Below are positions 10,890-20,754 of a DNA stretch of 64,000 nt, piece by piece. The notes beneath the pieces are model-generated. The model searched no databases. It was not told where the DNA came from and saw nothing but the letters and a program-made list of their open reading frames with translations. Origin of the DNA: Siphonodentalium dalli (Eukaryota; Mollusca; Scaphopoda; Gadilida; Siphonodentaliidae); contig CP136064.1 of assembly GCA_032622095.1 (NCBI GenBank), positions 127,273,605 to 127,337,604 on the forward strand, written 5' to 3'. A program made the translations under genes and the position numbers. Positions within the stretch are counted from its first letter, which is position 1, and each line of letters begins with the position of its first letter.

Positions 10890-11840
10890 CAAGCTAATCC
10901 ATTCTCAATGACTCGGCCATTTCCATTTCGCTGAGAAAATAACCCCTTCCATAAATAGAAACCATATTCGTGCAATGCTACATTATACAGCCATGGTAAT
11001 AAGGTGACCACCATTACTTGTGGAGGCATAGATGTGAATGTAGCAGAATGTATTCATTGTATGACAGTACCAGACTTAATCATGCATTAAATAGCCATAA
11101 ATAGTATTAAATAGCAATAATTATACCCCCCGCAACGAGTTGTGGGGGGTATACTGGAATTAGCTTGTCCATCCGTCTGTCGAGCCGTCCGTCCATGGAC
11201 ACAATTTTTTCTGAGCTTTTATTCCTACATTTTCTGGTCAATATTTTTGAAACTTGGCACATATATTTAGTACCTTGGGAACCTGTGCACCTGCGATTAT
11301 GAGATCTGTACGATTTTGTTGGGTGGAGTTAGCCCCATTTTTTAACTTACAAAATTTTCTCAAAATGCATAATTTGATTATGAGGTCTGTCCGATTTTTT
11401 TTGGTGGAGTTAGCCCCCTTTTTCAACTTACAAAATCTTCTCAAAATGCATAATTTTGTCCGAGCTTTTATTCCTACATTTTTCAGTCAATAGGTTTTAG
11501 GATTAAGGGTTAAGAGGTTCAAAATTAGTGTTAGGGCTTAGGGGATTTAGGGTTACCGTTCACATATTTTCAGTGCCCAATATACAGTAATGGCTACTAC
11601 ATTCAAATAACATGTTGAATACGGGGGGTATACCTCAGTCTAATTTGGGACAGGCCCATCTCTAGTTAGTTCTAATTTAACAGAGGAGTCTCCCAGACAA
11701 GAGACATATTTACGGGTATATAGTATGCACATGGTCAATCAAGTGATTGAAATAGACGGCAGATATGGTTTCTATTTATGGAATAGGTTATTTCCTCAGC
11801 GAAGCGGAAATGGCTGAGTCGTTGAGAATGAAGCTAAACA
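10890..11840. mobile_element. Inverted-repeat element enclosing a GTCC-type repeat
   Basis: The segment at about 10893-10966 (attctcaatgactcggcc, atttccatttcgctgag, cataaatagaaaccatat) is mirrored at about 11767-11831 (atatggtttctatttatgga, cgaagcggaaatggctgagt). The two arms of ~75 bp enclose the element at 11122-11660. No clear target duplication is visible. No coding. Confidence 0.55.
11122..11660. repeat. Interspersed repeat with gggggtata ends
   Basis: Opens 'ttataccccccgcaacgag' and 'ttgtggggggtatactgg', then 'gtccatccgtctgtcgagcc'. It contains a ~100-bp internal duplication ('attatgag(a/g)tctgt(a/c)cgatttt', 'ggtggagttagccccc/att', 'aacttacaaaat(t/c)ttctcaaaa') and closes with 'acggggggtatacctcag'. 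This end structure is characteristic of an abundant type of interspersed repeat in marine invertebrates. The 79- and 68-residue frames over the duplication are repeat by-products. Confidence 0.65.
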
Positions 11841-11984
11841 TGCATGAGTAAATTGACAGAAAAACTCAACTCAGAGAGGGCATTCATGGGCAAACACCTG
11901 GTGCTGATAAAAATCCTAAATTATATTAATTTGTCTCAATTTAGTATACATGTTAAAAATAAATTTAAGAAAATTTTAGAAATA

Positions 11985-12150
11985 AATGATTTTTTTTTTA
12001 ATTTGAAAAACTAACGCCGTTATAACCTCCGCCATCGTACACCGAGTCACCAATCCAAATATGGTTGAAATCGGTCTAGTGTTCTGGGACAAAAATCCGG
12101 ACAGACAGATGGACAGATAGATTTACTCTTTTATATATGTAGATACTCAC
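11985..12150. repeat. 3' end piece of an interspersed repeat
   Basis: Reads 'cgccatcgtacaccgag', 'ccaatccaaatatggttgaa', 'gttctgggacaaaaatccgg', 'acagacagatggacagatag', then 'tttactcttttatatatgta'. A run of gacagacag followed by TA-rich sequence is typical of the tail of a short interspersed element. The head is not visible. Confidence 0.4.
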
Positions 12151-12763
12151 TGGTGAGTAGTTCATTTAGGAAACGTTCAGTTTAGGCCTTTTGTTGAACA
12201 CAAAAATTCCCTCATGGTGACTGAATAGGAATCCTAATCTGTGCTTGTTTATCAAAACTCCCCTCCAATTTAATAATTTACCATTCTAATGAATACAATT
12301 ATAACTGATGTAAGTATCCCTTCAGTAACCATTTTTTGCATAATTATACTGGTACATAATACGGTTAAAATATATCAAAACATACTAATATTGTAAAATG
12401 TTCAGTGGGTGTCAATATCCTTTGAAAATCATATTTTATAAATGATAGTTTAGGCCATAGTAAATAAATTTCTGTATTACCATCCAACTTTTTCTTGAAA
12501 ATTGGGTTGGGGTGGTAAATTTTATTTATTATTTTGCCAACACAAATAGTTAACAACAAATTCTGGAAATTGAAGCAGCTAGTTGATTTAATACGACTTT
12601 GAGTGATTATTTTTTATTTCAATGTTATTCAACAATTAAGTTTATATGAGTAAAAATTACAACAAAATTATCAGAATAAAAAAGAATTTGAGGAGGGCAA
12701 AAATTTGGTTGGAAGGTTATGATAATCTGGAAAATTGCTTCATATTTGCACAACCATACTTTT

Positions 12764-12965
12764 AAAGGATTACACCGGTGTAGCTTTTCTCAGTCGTTAT
12801 CGATGCCCGCTAATCCACTGAGCATGTTGCCGAAAAGATTTTTGTGATAGCCCGCTTGTAAGTTATGCTGATTCATGTGATTGCATATTCCATATGCAGT
12901 CTGAATTGTTAATCTTCCCTCATGTGACATCACATGAGGGACTACTAACAACATTCAACATGTGG
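12764..12965. repeat. Dispersed ~200-bp repeat, copy 1
   Basis: Matches 46385-46585 over about 190 bp: 'aaaggattacaccgg(a)tgta', 'gatgcccgctaatc', 'ctgagca(t/c)gtt(g/a)ccgaa', 'gttatgc(t/c)gattcatg' and 'gttaatcttccctcatgtga' in the same order. Near its end is the palindrome 'ccctcatgtgacatcacatgaggg'. No A-tail, pol III boxes or protein are obvious; it could be a MITE or a SINE-like sequence. Confidence 0.65.
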
Positions 12966-13479
12966 GTAATTTGACCCGGGGAATCTTATTAGATAGGTTC
13001 AGTTGACATCAGATGTATTAAAAGGGCACTTATAATTAATGTAATTAAATAATTAATTATATAACCAAAATGGTTGCAATCTGGTCAGTGAAAATTAAAA
13101 CACGGTGATAAATTGACCAGTATAGTGTCAGGAGATAGAGACTTTTGACCTCAGATGACTTAACCCTTTGGAGAGTATTTATAACATCATATACATGACG
13201 TCATGTGTGAGTTTAACGTCAACGTCGTATCAATAATTATTAACAAATTTGGATCAAAAGGTCCAATAATTCGTTTTAAGTTATGTGTATTTTCTGTTTA
13301 TGTGTGCTATCATAATCTATTGCACTTGTACATTGGGACATTATAATAATACAGATCTCCTCTACAAATTTATAAATTATAATTTACACTTATAAATCAG
13401 ATGATTAATTGAAGTTATGTCTATATAAAAATGACACTTCCTGAAACGACATATTTGTCGTTCCACTCGCAAACCGTAT

Positions 13480-14075
13480 GGCGACATATGTGTCATTCTA
13501 CTCGCCAAAGGGTTAAAGGGGCAAATATGAGCATTCCTTATGTAGGGAAATTGGTTCAGATGTGTCACCGGGCCAGGTGATTGGCATGGTAAAGGTGCCT
13601 CTTCTCATGTTCCATCCATGAACAAGGCTGAGAATAAAACATTACTTACTTACCTTTGACCTCAGATTACTTAAACAGGGACTACTAGATTATATTATCA
13701 ATAAAGAGCATTTATAAATAACAGTCTAACACCTCTATCCTGATTCCATTTATGACATGTAAACACGACATGACATATATGTACATGTAACCTCTGACTA
13801 ATACTCATCCTATCACTGCCAATTTCCCACATATCTTCTAGTCTGATAAGCAGACGCTCTTTATTTATCATATAATTTATTATCCCCCTTTTAAGGTATG
13901 AGGTCAAAAGTAAGTAATGCTTTATTCTCAGCCAGTATTCATGGGACAATATATATACATTCCCCTGGTCAGGTGACCCATTCTCCTGGTCAGGTGACCC
14001 ATCTGTACCAATTTTTCTACATAAGGAATGCTCTTTATGCTCATATTTGCCCTTTTAACTCTTTTGCTGCCACCC
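13480..14075. mobile_element. Foldback element, ~0.6 kb
   Basis: The left arm (ggttaaaggggcaaatatga, 'cattccttatgtagg', 'aattggttcagatgtgtcac', 'gaataaaacattacttactt') is mirrored by the right arm ('aagtaagtaatgctttattc', 'ggtgacccatctgtacca', 'ctacataaggaatgctc', 'ctcatatttgccctttt'). The centre contains 'gtctgataagcagacgctct' plus AT-rich sequence. A direct duplication 'ctcctggtcaggtgacccat' sits inside the right arm. No transposase and no clear duplication at the ends. Confidence 0.6.
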
Positions 14076-14129
14076 TGCCACATGGATATACACCCCAGTG
14101 CCAAGCTTTCTGAATGTTAATACAAGTAT

Positions 14130-14880
14130 TTTATGTATACGGGTAATGCAATGAATATTGAGTTATTATTGATATATTTAGTTGAAACTTCACATTGGGG
14201 TATATACCAGCCACCGTGGAAACCCATTCAAGGTCATAGGGGTCATCATACGGGGAGTGAACCACCAAAAAATATGGCCACTGTCGGGCCATACCTTTTG
14301 TCTGATCATCATGACATTTGCCATACATAGGTTGACATTGACATGTAGATCGGAACGATGTGTTGGTGTGAATCGGCAAAATAATATGGTTGCCATCGAC
14401 CATCATGGTTTTCAGTATTAAACAATGTAAATCCATCAGCACGGGATACAGGCCTAACAGTTGGTCTGATAATTATGAAAAATGTAATTGACAACAAGTC
14501 ATTTTGGGGTCATTCAGCAAAAAATAGTTTTTACTGATCATCAGTGAATTGGTAAAACAAACATGGCTCCCATCGGCCATCTTGTTTTTCAGCATTTAAT
14601 TGAACATCCATTAACACAAGCTACATGTCAAACCATTTGTCTGATCATCATGAAATTTGTCATGGGTTTGACATTGACATGTAAATAAGAACAAATCGGA
14701 CAAAAAAATATGACCCTCTTGAATTTCAGTATTACCCAATGTAAATTCATTAGCAGGTACCATTGCTCTTATCATTAATCAAATTTGTTTCCACATTCCT
14801 AAGCAATCCATTGACTGTAAAACATGAAATTACCCACTCTCCAATTTCAGCTACAGTGGCACTAACACTTTCATTTAAAT
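14130..14880. repeat. gccatcttgg-family tandem repeats
   Basis: About four degenerate units with 'gtctgatcatcatgacattt', 'ttgacattgacatgtagat', 'catcggccatcttg' and 'agcacgggatacaggcc', parallel to the copies in 1-600. It ends with 'agctacagtggcactaacac', the terminal motif also seen near 590 and 25505. Short frames on both strands here are not conserved between units. Confidence 0.75.
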
Positions 14881-15000
14881 ATTATTTTCGACCAATTAAT
14901 CAAAAACTTTAATTTAAAAAAAAACATATATATTGTGGATACTACATGTAGATGTCTGAAAGCCTCAATACACCTTTGCTACTTTCAATTTTGTTTTCAG

Positions 15001-15172
15001 AAAATATGGGAATTACGTGAGAGAATCACAGAAGGACTGATGCATGATGGGTATTGCTATAAGTATGATGTATCACTTCCTCTGGACAAATTCTACAAAC
15101 TGGTCGAGGATATGCGGGATAGAGTTAAGGACCAAACCATCAGGACTATTGGTTATGGTCATGTTGGAGACG
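15001..15172 (+). CDS. D2HGDH: D2HGDH exon (substrate-binding motifs)
   Basis: Begins after 'tgttttcag' with KIWELRERITEGLMHDGY, then YKYDVSLPLDKFYKLVEDMR and TIGYGHVGDG. The exon ends one base into the next glycine codon before donor gtaggt at 15173 (phase 1). It holds the RERIT motif (Arg at 15016, Thr at 15028) and the lysine of YKYD (15061). From memory of the human structure these correspond to R386, T390 and K401, which contact D-2-hydroxyglutarate. It also holds the first metal-binding histidine, in GYGHVGDG (cat at 15160, human H434). All are intact, so a functional enzyme is likely. Confidence 0.96.
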
Positions 15173-15535
15173 GTAGGTGTTTTGAACTAAAATTAATCAT
15201 TGCTATTCAGCTCACATTCTAAATGGTCGAGAGCCCAAAAAAATTATTCTCAAATCAATGACAATGAATGTCGGAAGGTAATTTAATTTTAAATTGTGAG
15301 CACTCCAATATCAGTGTCAGTCTTCTTCCGGTAATACTACCACTGTGGCATTGAATCAAACGCATGTAAAATGTATATTCTCTTTTAAGAACAGAAATCA
15401 CTAACAGTTTTGAATCCTAGATGTAATTTAAAAGTCAATTGTTAAGAGTCTTGGAAATAGCCAACACATAGTTCATGGATGGCATTGGGTGCAGCTATAT
15501 GGGAGGCCAAATTCACATTTATTAATAACTAGCTG

Positions 15536-16125
15536 GTGTACCTGGTATTGCTCGCGTAAAGAATGAGTAAATTAGTCACCTGAGTAAACATCACCTATTG
15601 CATGATACTCTCCAGATAAAGTTACCTCTATCTTTTAAGTTGATAATAAACGCTCTTTATTGTTAATTATTAGTATCTCTAAGTCATCTGAGGTCAACGG
15701 CATCTATCCCATGACACTCCCATGTAAAATTACGTCTGTTCCAATTTTCCCACATATCTTCTGAGCTGATAATAAACATCTATGTTGATATAATTTATTA
15801 GTCCCCCATTCAGTCAGCTGAGGTCAAAGGCTCCTTTGATCCTATCCCATGATATTTCCATAGTCAGGTGACCCCTGTATCGTTTAAGCTGATAAGGAAC
15901 GAACTTTATTGCTCATATTTGTTTATTAGTGTACCGTACCTTTAAGTTATCTGAGGTCAACAGCGCCTATCCCATGACATTCATCGGGTCAATTTACCCC
16001 TGTGGCAATGGCACCTATCCCATGACACTCCATGATTCAATTTACCCCTGTGTGCCAATTTTCAGCTCATAGGGTTCAACCGTGGTCGCACATAGCCGTA
16101 TAAACAAAATTGAGTTTTGTTAATA
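15536..16125. repeat. Degenerate ~130-bp tandem repeats
   Basis: Begins with 'actagctggtgtacctgg' and 'tattgctcgcgta', a common opening of invertebrate interspersed repeats. It then repeats 'atcccatgacactcc', 'ccaattttcccacatatctt', 'gctgataataaac' and 'tcatctgaggtcaacggc' about four times, and closes near 'gttaatagtatagatt'. The same vocabulary is present at 13640-13990. Confidence 0.65.
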
Positions 16126-16739
16126 GTATAGATTGCGCTGAAGCGCAATTATCATTCCTATCTCACACCCCTGCCAGATGACTAGTTAGCCCTGTGGAGC
16201 CAATCAAATTATAAGACCAAACTATTGATATGCTGTTCCTTAGCCAGTTGGGTTAGTTCAATACTACTCTGAGGGGGTTACCCATTATCTGTAACTAATT
16301 GCTTTGAAGCACAATTCAATTGAGCTGAAGCGCAATTGGATTGTTCTTCAGTAGAATTGAATTGTGCTTCAGTACAATTATTAATAAATGTTAATTTGGC
16401 CTACCATACAGCTAAGTATCTAGGTAACAGGCAAACAGGCCCCAGTTTGAAATAATTACATTTAATGAAGATATGAACATTTATTAAACAGAGAAAATGT
16501 TCGATTACATTTTTCACTGACGTTTGGCTGATGACATCAACCTGGGAACAGGCGATGTTACTCACATGCATGTACTTAGTGCATTAGTACTTTGGCCTAC
16601 TGGATATAACTGTGCATGTATGGGCACTTGTTTCATTGTTGCAATAAAAACAATCTTGAGTTATGGTTTGACGAGGGATGGTTAGCAGGCAGGAGTCAGG
16701 GCGGATGGGCTGACGACCCTAAATCTATATAACATAGCC

Positions 16740-17440
16740 GTTTATTGATGGATTCTGATATTTTTTGGGATGCGAGTCTATTGTCACGGAGTGGCAGCAG
16801 CATATAGATCACATCAGGCCTGCTCCAAGTTTCTAATCAGAGTTATGGCACTTGTTTCTATTTACAGAAATTTTTATATACCCATTAGCGCAAACAAACA
16901 TCAACCAATTTCATTCTTATTTGTTATCTTGATCGATTTTGAAAACCAAGTTTTCCAATTTTTGTTTACCTGAGTTTGTCTATTTTTAGCAATTTTATGC
17001 AATTGTATGTCCGTTAATAGCATGATAATTCGAACAAATGTCAACCAATTTCATTCATATTTGGTCTGTGGATCTTTCACTACAAGATCTTGATAAAGTT
17101 CGAAAACCAGGTTTGTCCAATTATTTCCCTTTAAAACTAAGAGTGTCGGCCCTTAGTTTGTCTATTTTAAGCAAACTCGAACAAACGTCGAATGATTCCA
17201 TTCATAATTGTTATATGTATCTTTAACAACAATACCTGGATCCAGGTTTGTCCGATATTTTTTACCTGATTTATGGCCCTCAGTTTGTCTATTTTTAGCA
17301 ATTTTATAACAGTTGGTATGATAACTTGAACAAATGTACAAATTCCATTCATATTTGGCATATGAATCTTTCACAACAATATCGCATTCAAGTTTGAAAA
17401 CCAGGTTTGTCCAATTTTTAGTCGAGTTTTTTTCCAAAAC
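16740..17440. repeat. gataacttgaac-type repeat units
   Basis: Four degenerate units of ~150 bp carrying 'gcatgataa(t/c)ttgaacaaa', 'caaccaatttcattcatatt', 'ggatctttcactacaa' and 'cttagtttgtctatttttag'. This family merges into the 161-bp array downstream and is related to 6650-6960 and 18890-19220. Confidence 0.7.
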
Positions 17441-18745
17441 TCGACTTATAGTTTGATGAGGGGCGGCGGACGGGCGGGCGGTCGGGCGGCGTGTTTTGCT
17501 TATAACTCAACCGTTTATTAAAAAACCGATTAAAAAAAATTTTGGTGTGTGAGTACATATCCATGCTCGTAAACTGCAGACAGAAAATCGGGTTCGTCCG
17601 CACATTTATTACATAGTTATGGCCCTTTGAATTTTTATCTCGTTAGCGCGATAACTTCAACAAACGTTATCCGATTTGATTGAAATTTGGTATATAGGTG
17701 TCTCCCAAGAATATCTCGGATGAGTTCGAAAACCGGCCTGGTCCGATAAAATTTGATAGAGTTATGGCCCTTAATTAGTTATTTTTCACGAATTTTCAGC
17801 TCGTTAGCGCGATAACTTCAACAAACGTTATCCGATTTGATTGAAATTTGGTATATAGGTGTCTCCCAAGAATATCTCGGATGAGTTCGAAAACCGGCCT
17901 GGTCCGATAAAATTTGATAGAGTTATGGCCCTTAATTAGTCATTTTTCACGAATTTTCAGCTCGTTAGCGCGATAACTTCAACAAACGTTATCCGATTTG
18001 ATTGAAATTTGGTATATAGGTGTCTCCCAAAAATATCTCGGATGAGTTCGAAAACCGGCCTGGTCCGATAAAATTTGATAGAGTTATGGCCCTTAATTAG
18101 TCATTTTTCACGAATTTTCAGCTCGTTAGCGCAATAACTTCAACAAACGTTATCTGATTTGATTGAAATTTGGTATATATGTGTCTCCCAAGAATATCTC
18201 GGATGAGTTCGAAAACCGGACTCGTCCGATAAAATTTGATAGAGTTATGGCCCTTAATTAGTCATTTTTCACGAATTTTCAGCTCGTTAGCGCGATAACT
18301 TCAACAAACGTTATCCGATTTGATTGAAATTTGGTATATATGTGTCTCCCAAGAATATCTCGGTCGAGTTCGAAAACCGGCCAGGTCCGATAAAATTTGA
18401 TAGAGTTATGGCCCTTAATTAGTCATTTTTCACGAATTTTCAGCTTGTTAGCGCGATAACTTCAATAAACGTTATCCGAATTGATTGAAATTTGGTATAT
18501 ATGTGTCTCCCAAGAATATCTCGGACGAGTTCGAAAACCGGCCTGGTCCGATAAAATTTGATAGAGTTATGACCCTTAATTAGTCATTTTTCAGCTCGTT
18601 AGCGCGATAACTTCAACAAACGTCCTCCGATTTGTTTAAAATTTGGAATAGACATACTTGCCAAGAATATTTCGGACGAGTTCGAAAACCAGCCTGGCCC
18701 GATAAAATTTGATGGAGTTATGGCCCTTAATTAGTCATTTTTCGA
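17441..18745. repeat. 161-bp tandem array, seven copies
   Basis: Begins near 'aaaactcgacttatagtttg' and a gggcggcggacggg run, then a tandem array. The word 'cgttagcg(c)' starts at 17641, 17802, 17963, 18124, 18285, 18446 (tgttagcg) and 18597. The period is exactly 161 bp except for the last step (151 bp, because 'acgaatttt' is missing). Each unit has 'gttatccgatttgattgaaa', 'tttggtatata(g/t)gtgtctcc', 'gagttcgaaaaccggcc' and 'gagttatggcccttaatta'. Copies are highly similar, so recent array expansion is likely. No long frame runs through it. Confidence 0.95.
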
Positions 18746-18889
18746 TTTTACGTATTAATTAGTCTACCGATACTGATGCACACCAATTGGCGGTAGCCAC
18801 CGGCGGTAAGCCACCGAAAACGAGACACAGCATCTCTGATGCCACCTCTTGTTAACCTATAGTTAGGTGAGGTCGGTTCACGGGTGTCT

Positions 18890-19220
18890 ACAGATGGTGT
18901 TAACACGATTACTTGAACAAATATTAATTGATTTCATTCATATTGGTTTATGAGACTTGCTCAAGAATGTCTTGATCAAATTTGAAAACCGGCCAGGACC
19001 ACATATTGTGAGTGGAATTACTGCCCTTAATTAGTTCATTTTCATCAATTTTCATCGCATTAGCATTATTACTTGAACAAATATCAACTAATTTTGTTCT
19101 AATTTTTATTCGGTATATGAGACTTACTCATCACTAACTTAATTGAATTTGAAAACTGGCCAGGCCCGCATATTGTGGGTGGAGTTATGGCCCTTAATTA
19201 GTAAATGTTTTCGTGAATTT
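18890..19220. repeat. Diverged relatives of the 161-bp unit
   Basis: Two to three units with 'acttgaacaaatattaattg', 'tttatgagacttgctcaag', 'tgaaaaccggccaggacc' and 'gagttatggcccttaattag'. They carry the same order of motifs as the 161-bp array but with many substitutions, and look older. Confidence 0.7.
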
Positions 19221-19809
19221 TGATCATATTATATAGTTAACCGATTTCGTTGATTCCAGATGCAGTTGGGATGACAAGACAATGCACCTATCCATCCGCT
19301 TTCCTCCATTTCTCATGCTGAATTTTTCATATTTACTCATATAATAGCCATCAGCTGCATGCTGTACCAGCAAAATAAGTTGTTAACTGAGAGAGTTGAT
19401 GACGAAATGCAGGTCTGTCCTTGCAAAAGATTCATAGTATCTTGAACATATATTAATCCACAGTGTTGAAACATCCCTGTGTCATATTTGGGAACCTAGA
19501 ACTGGTGTGAAATCACAGGAACTTTGATCTTCCATCACTGAATCTCCATAGTAAATCATATTTATACTGCCCACCCCTGTGATATACATGTACATATAGC
19601 CAACCCTCTCCTCGTCAACTCATGTGGTAACATCAGTACATAGTCCACGTGAATTTAATTGTCACTTGCTGCATATAAGCTGAATAAACTGAGATTTGTG
19701 TTTTAGTTGTGCACTCCACAGATGGCAACATATGAAATTTATGTAACTCAATATTATTCCTTTTCTAGTTGTTTTAGTATCAGAATCCAATTGACTTCTA
19801 ATGGGCCCA

Positions 19810-19980
19810 GAACACAGGAAAATGCATCGTTTTGAATGTAGTATACAAAAATTTCCCGGGGGAGGTCGCCTGGACCCCCCATCTACGAGAGGGGGTATAC
19901 CCACATCTTATACCCTCACCAATTGGATGCATCATATATTCATGCCCCCCCACTTTTCAAATTCACTGGATCTGCCACTG
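19810..19980. mobile_element. Possible truncated hAT-type MITE end
   Basis: The right edge reads 'ctggatctgccactg', the mirror of the cagtggcagatcc end seen in many hAT elements. The interior has the g-rich/c-rich strings gggggaggtcgcctgg and catgcccccccac. I cannot find the opposite end, so this is tentative. Confidence 0.3.
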
Positions 19981-20201
19981 ACCTTATGAACTGAATCATC
20001 AGGATCAAGGTGCTCTGAATAAGCCAAGAGTCTCAGGATAATTTTTCACATAAATAAAATAATAATATTTCGTGTTGCTCCTCCAGCAAATTTAATTTCA
20101 CATTATTATTCTTCCGAAGTGTATGAAGAGAGATAACTCTACATACCAATGCTGCCACTCAGCATATACATGTACTGCTGATTGTAAAACTCAATTTACA
20201 G

Positions 20202-20452
20202 GTAATTTACATCTGAACATGACGTCTGCTGAATTTGACTACAGTTTGCTCAACTTGATAGAACCATATATATATGACTGGGTGTCACAACATAAAGGTA
20301 GTGTCAGTGCTGAGCATGGACTTGGGTTCAAGAAGCGAGACTACATATATCACAGCAAATCTAAAACTGTAGTGGTGCTAATGAAACAGATGAAAAATCT
20401 ACTTGATCCAAACAATATACTTAATCCATACAAAGTTCTTCCGGATACATGA
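20202..20452 (+). CDS. D2HGDH: D2HGDH last exon and stop codon
   Basis: Begins after 'aatttacag' with the end of the split glycine codon, giving GNLHLNMTSAEFDYS. It continues with EPYIYDWVSQHKGSVSAEHG and LGFKKRDYIYHSKS, and closes with LLDPNNILNPYKVLPDT and stop tga at 20450-20452. The second metal histidine (cat at 20210), the substrate-contacting asparagine (aac at 20216) and the Glu-His pair of SAEHG (gag at 20312, cat at 20315) are present. By my recollection they correspond to human H441, N443, E475 and H476. The C-terminal LLDPxxILNPYK is the usual ending of the family. The frame is open upstream to 20123, but the acceptor and homology place the exon start at 20202. Confidence 0.96.
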
Positions 20453-20609
20453 TAAATATGGCATTGGGTGGATACTTGTCACATGAGTACAATTGATCAG
20501 CAGAAATGACTTACAGTGATGTAGGTATGATACATTTGCCTCTCAGCATTGCATTTCTTGCCAATATTTTACCTAATTTTGGCCATTCAGCTGCCTTCCA
20601 CTACATTTA
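20453..20609 (+). other. D2HGDH: Probable D2HGDH 3' UTR
   Basis: Sequence directly after the stop codon. I see no strong AATAAA signal close by; attaaa words occur at 21221 and 21415 and caataaaa at 22208, so the polyadenylation site is unresolved. Confidence 0.4.
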
Positions 20610-20754
20610 AGAAATGAATACACTGCACATCGTCGTGTATAGTAGAATTTGACCACAAAGAAACTGATTGTAGGACGACGCGAAGTGGAGTCCTACAACC
20701 AGTTTCTGTGGTCAAATTCTACTATACACGCCGATGCGCAGTGTATTTATTTCT
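20610..20754. mobile_element. 145-bp near-perfect hairpin (foldback MITE)
   Basis: The left arm (aatacactgcacatcg, cgtgtatagtagaatttgac, cacaaagaaactgattgtag) is mirrored by the right arm (ctacaaccagtttctgtg, gtcaaattctactatacacg, ccgatgcgcagtgtattt). Arms are ~63 bp with a short loop around gacgcgaagtggagtc. It lies about 160 bases after the D2HGDH stop, so a transcript extending through it would fold into a long stem. Confidence 0.85.

Larger units (their letters stand above)
10341..15000 (+). other. D2HGDH: D2HGDH intron (phase 0)
   Basis: Runs from donor gtaaca at 10341 to acceptor ttttcag at 14994-15000, 4.66 kb. It holds two foldback-type elements (10890-11840 and 13480-14075), a short dispersed repeat (12764-12965) and gccatcttgg-family repeats (14130-14830). 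Nothing recognisable is seen in 10341-10889 or 12151-12763. Confidence 0.9.
15173..20201 (+). other. D2HGDH: D2HGDH intron (phase 1)
   Basis: Runs from donor gtaggt at 15173 to acceptor 'aatttacag' ending at 20201, 5.03 kb. It contains tandem repeats at 15536-16125, the 161-bp array and its relatives at 16740-19220, and a possible hAT end near 19980. 19221-19800 and 19981-20201 show nothing I recognise. Confidence 0.9.

Noticed and set aside
11254-11493. Overlapping frames on both strands with a repeated peptide.
   Set aside because: They translate a ~100-bp duplication inside the gggggtata-ended repeat.
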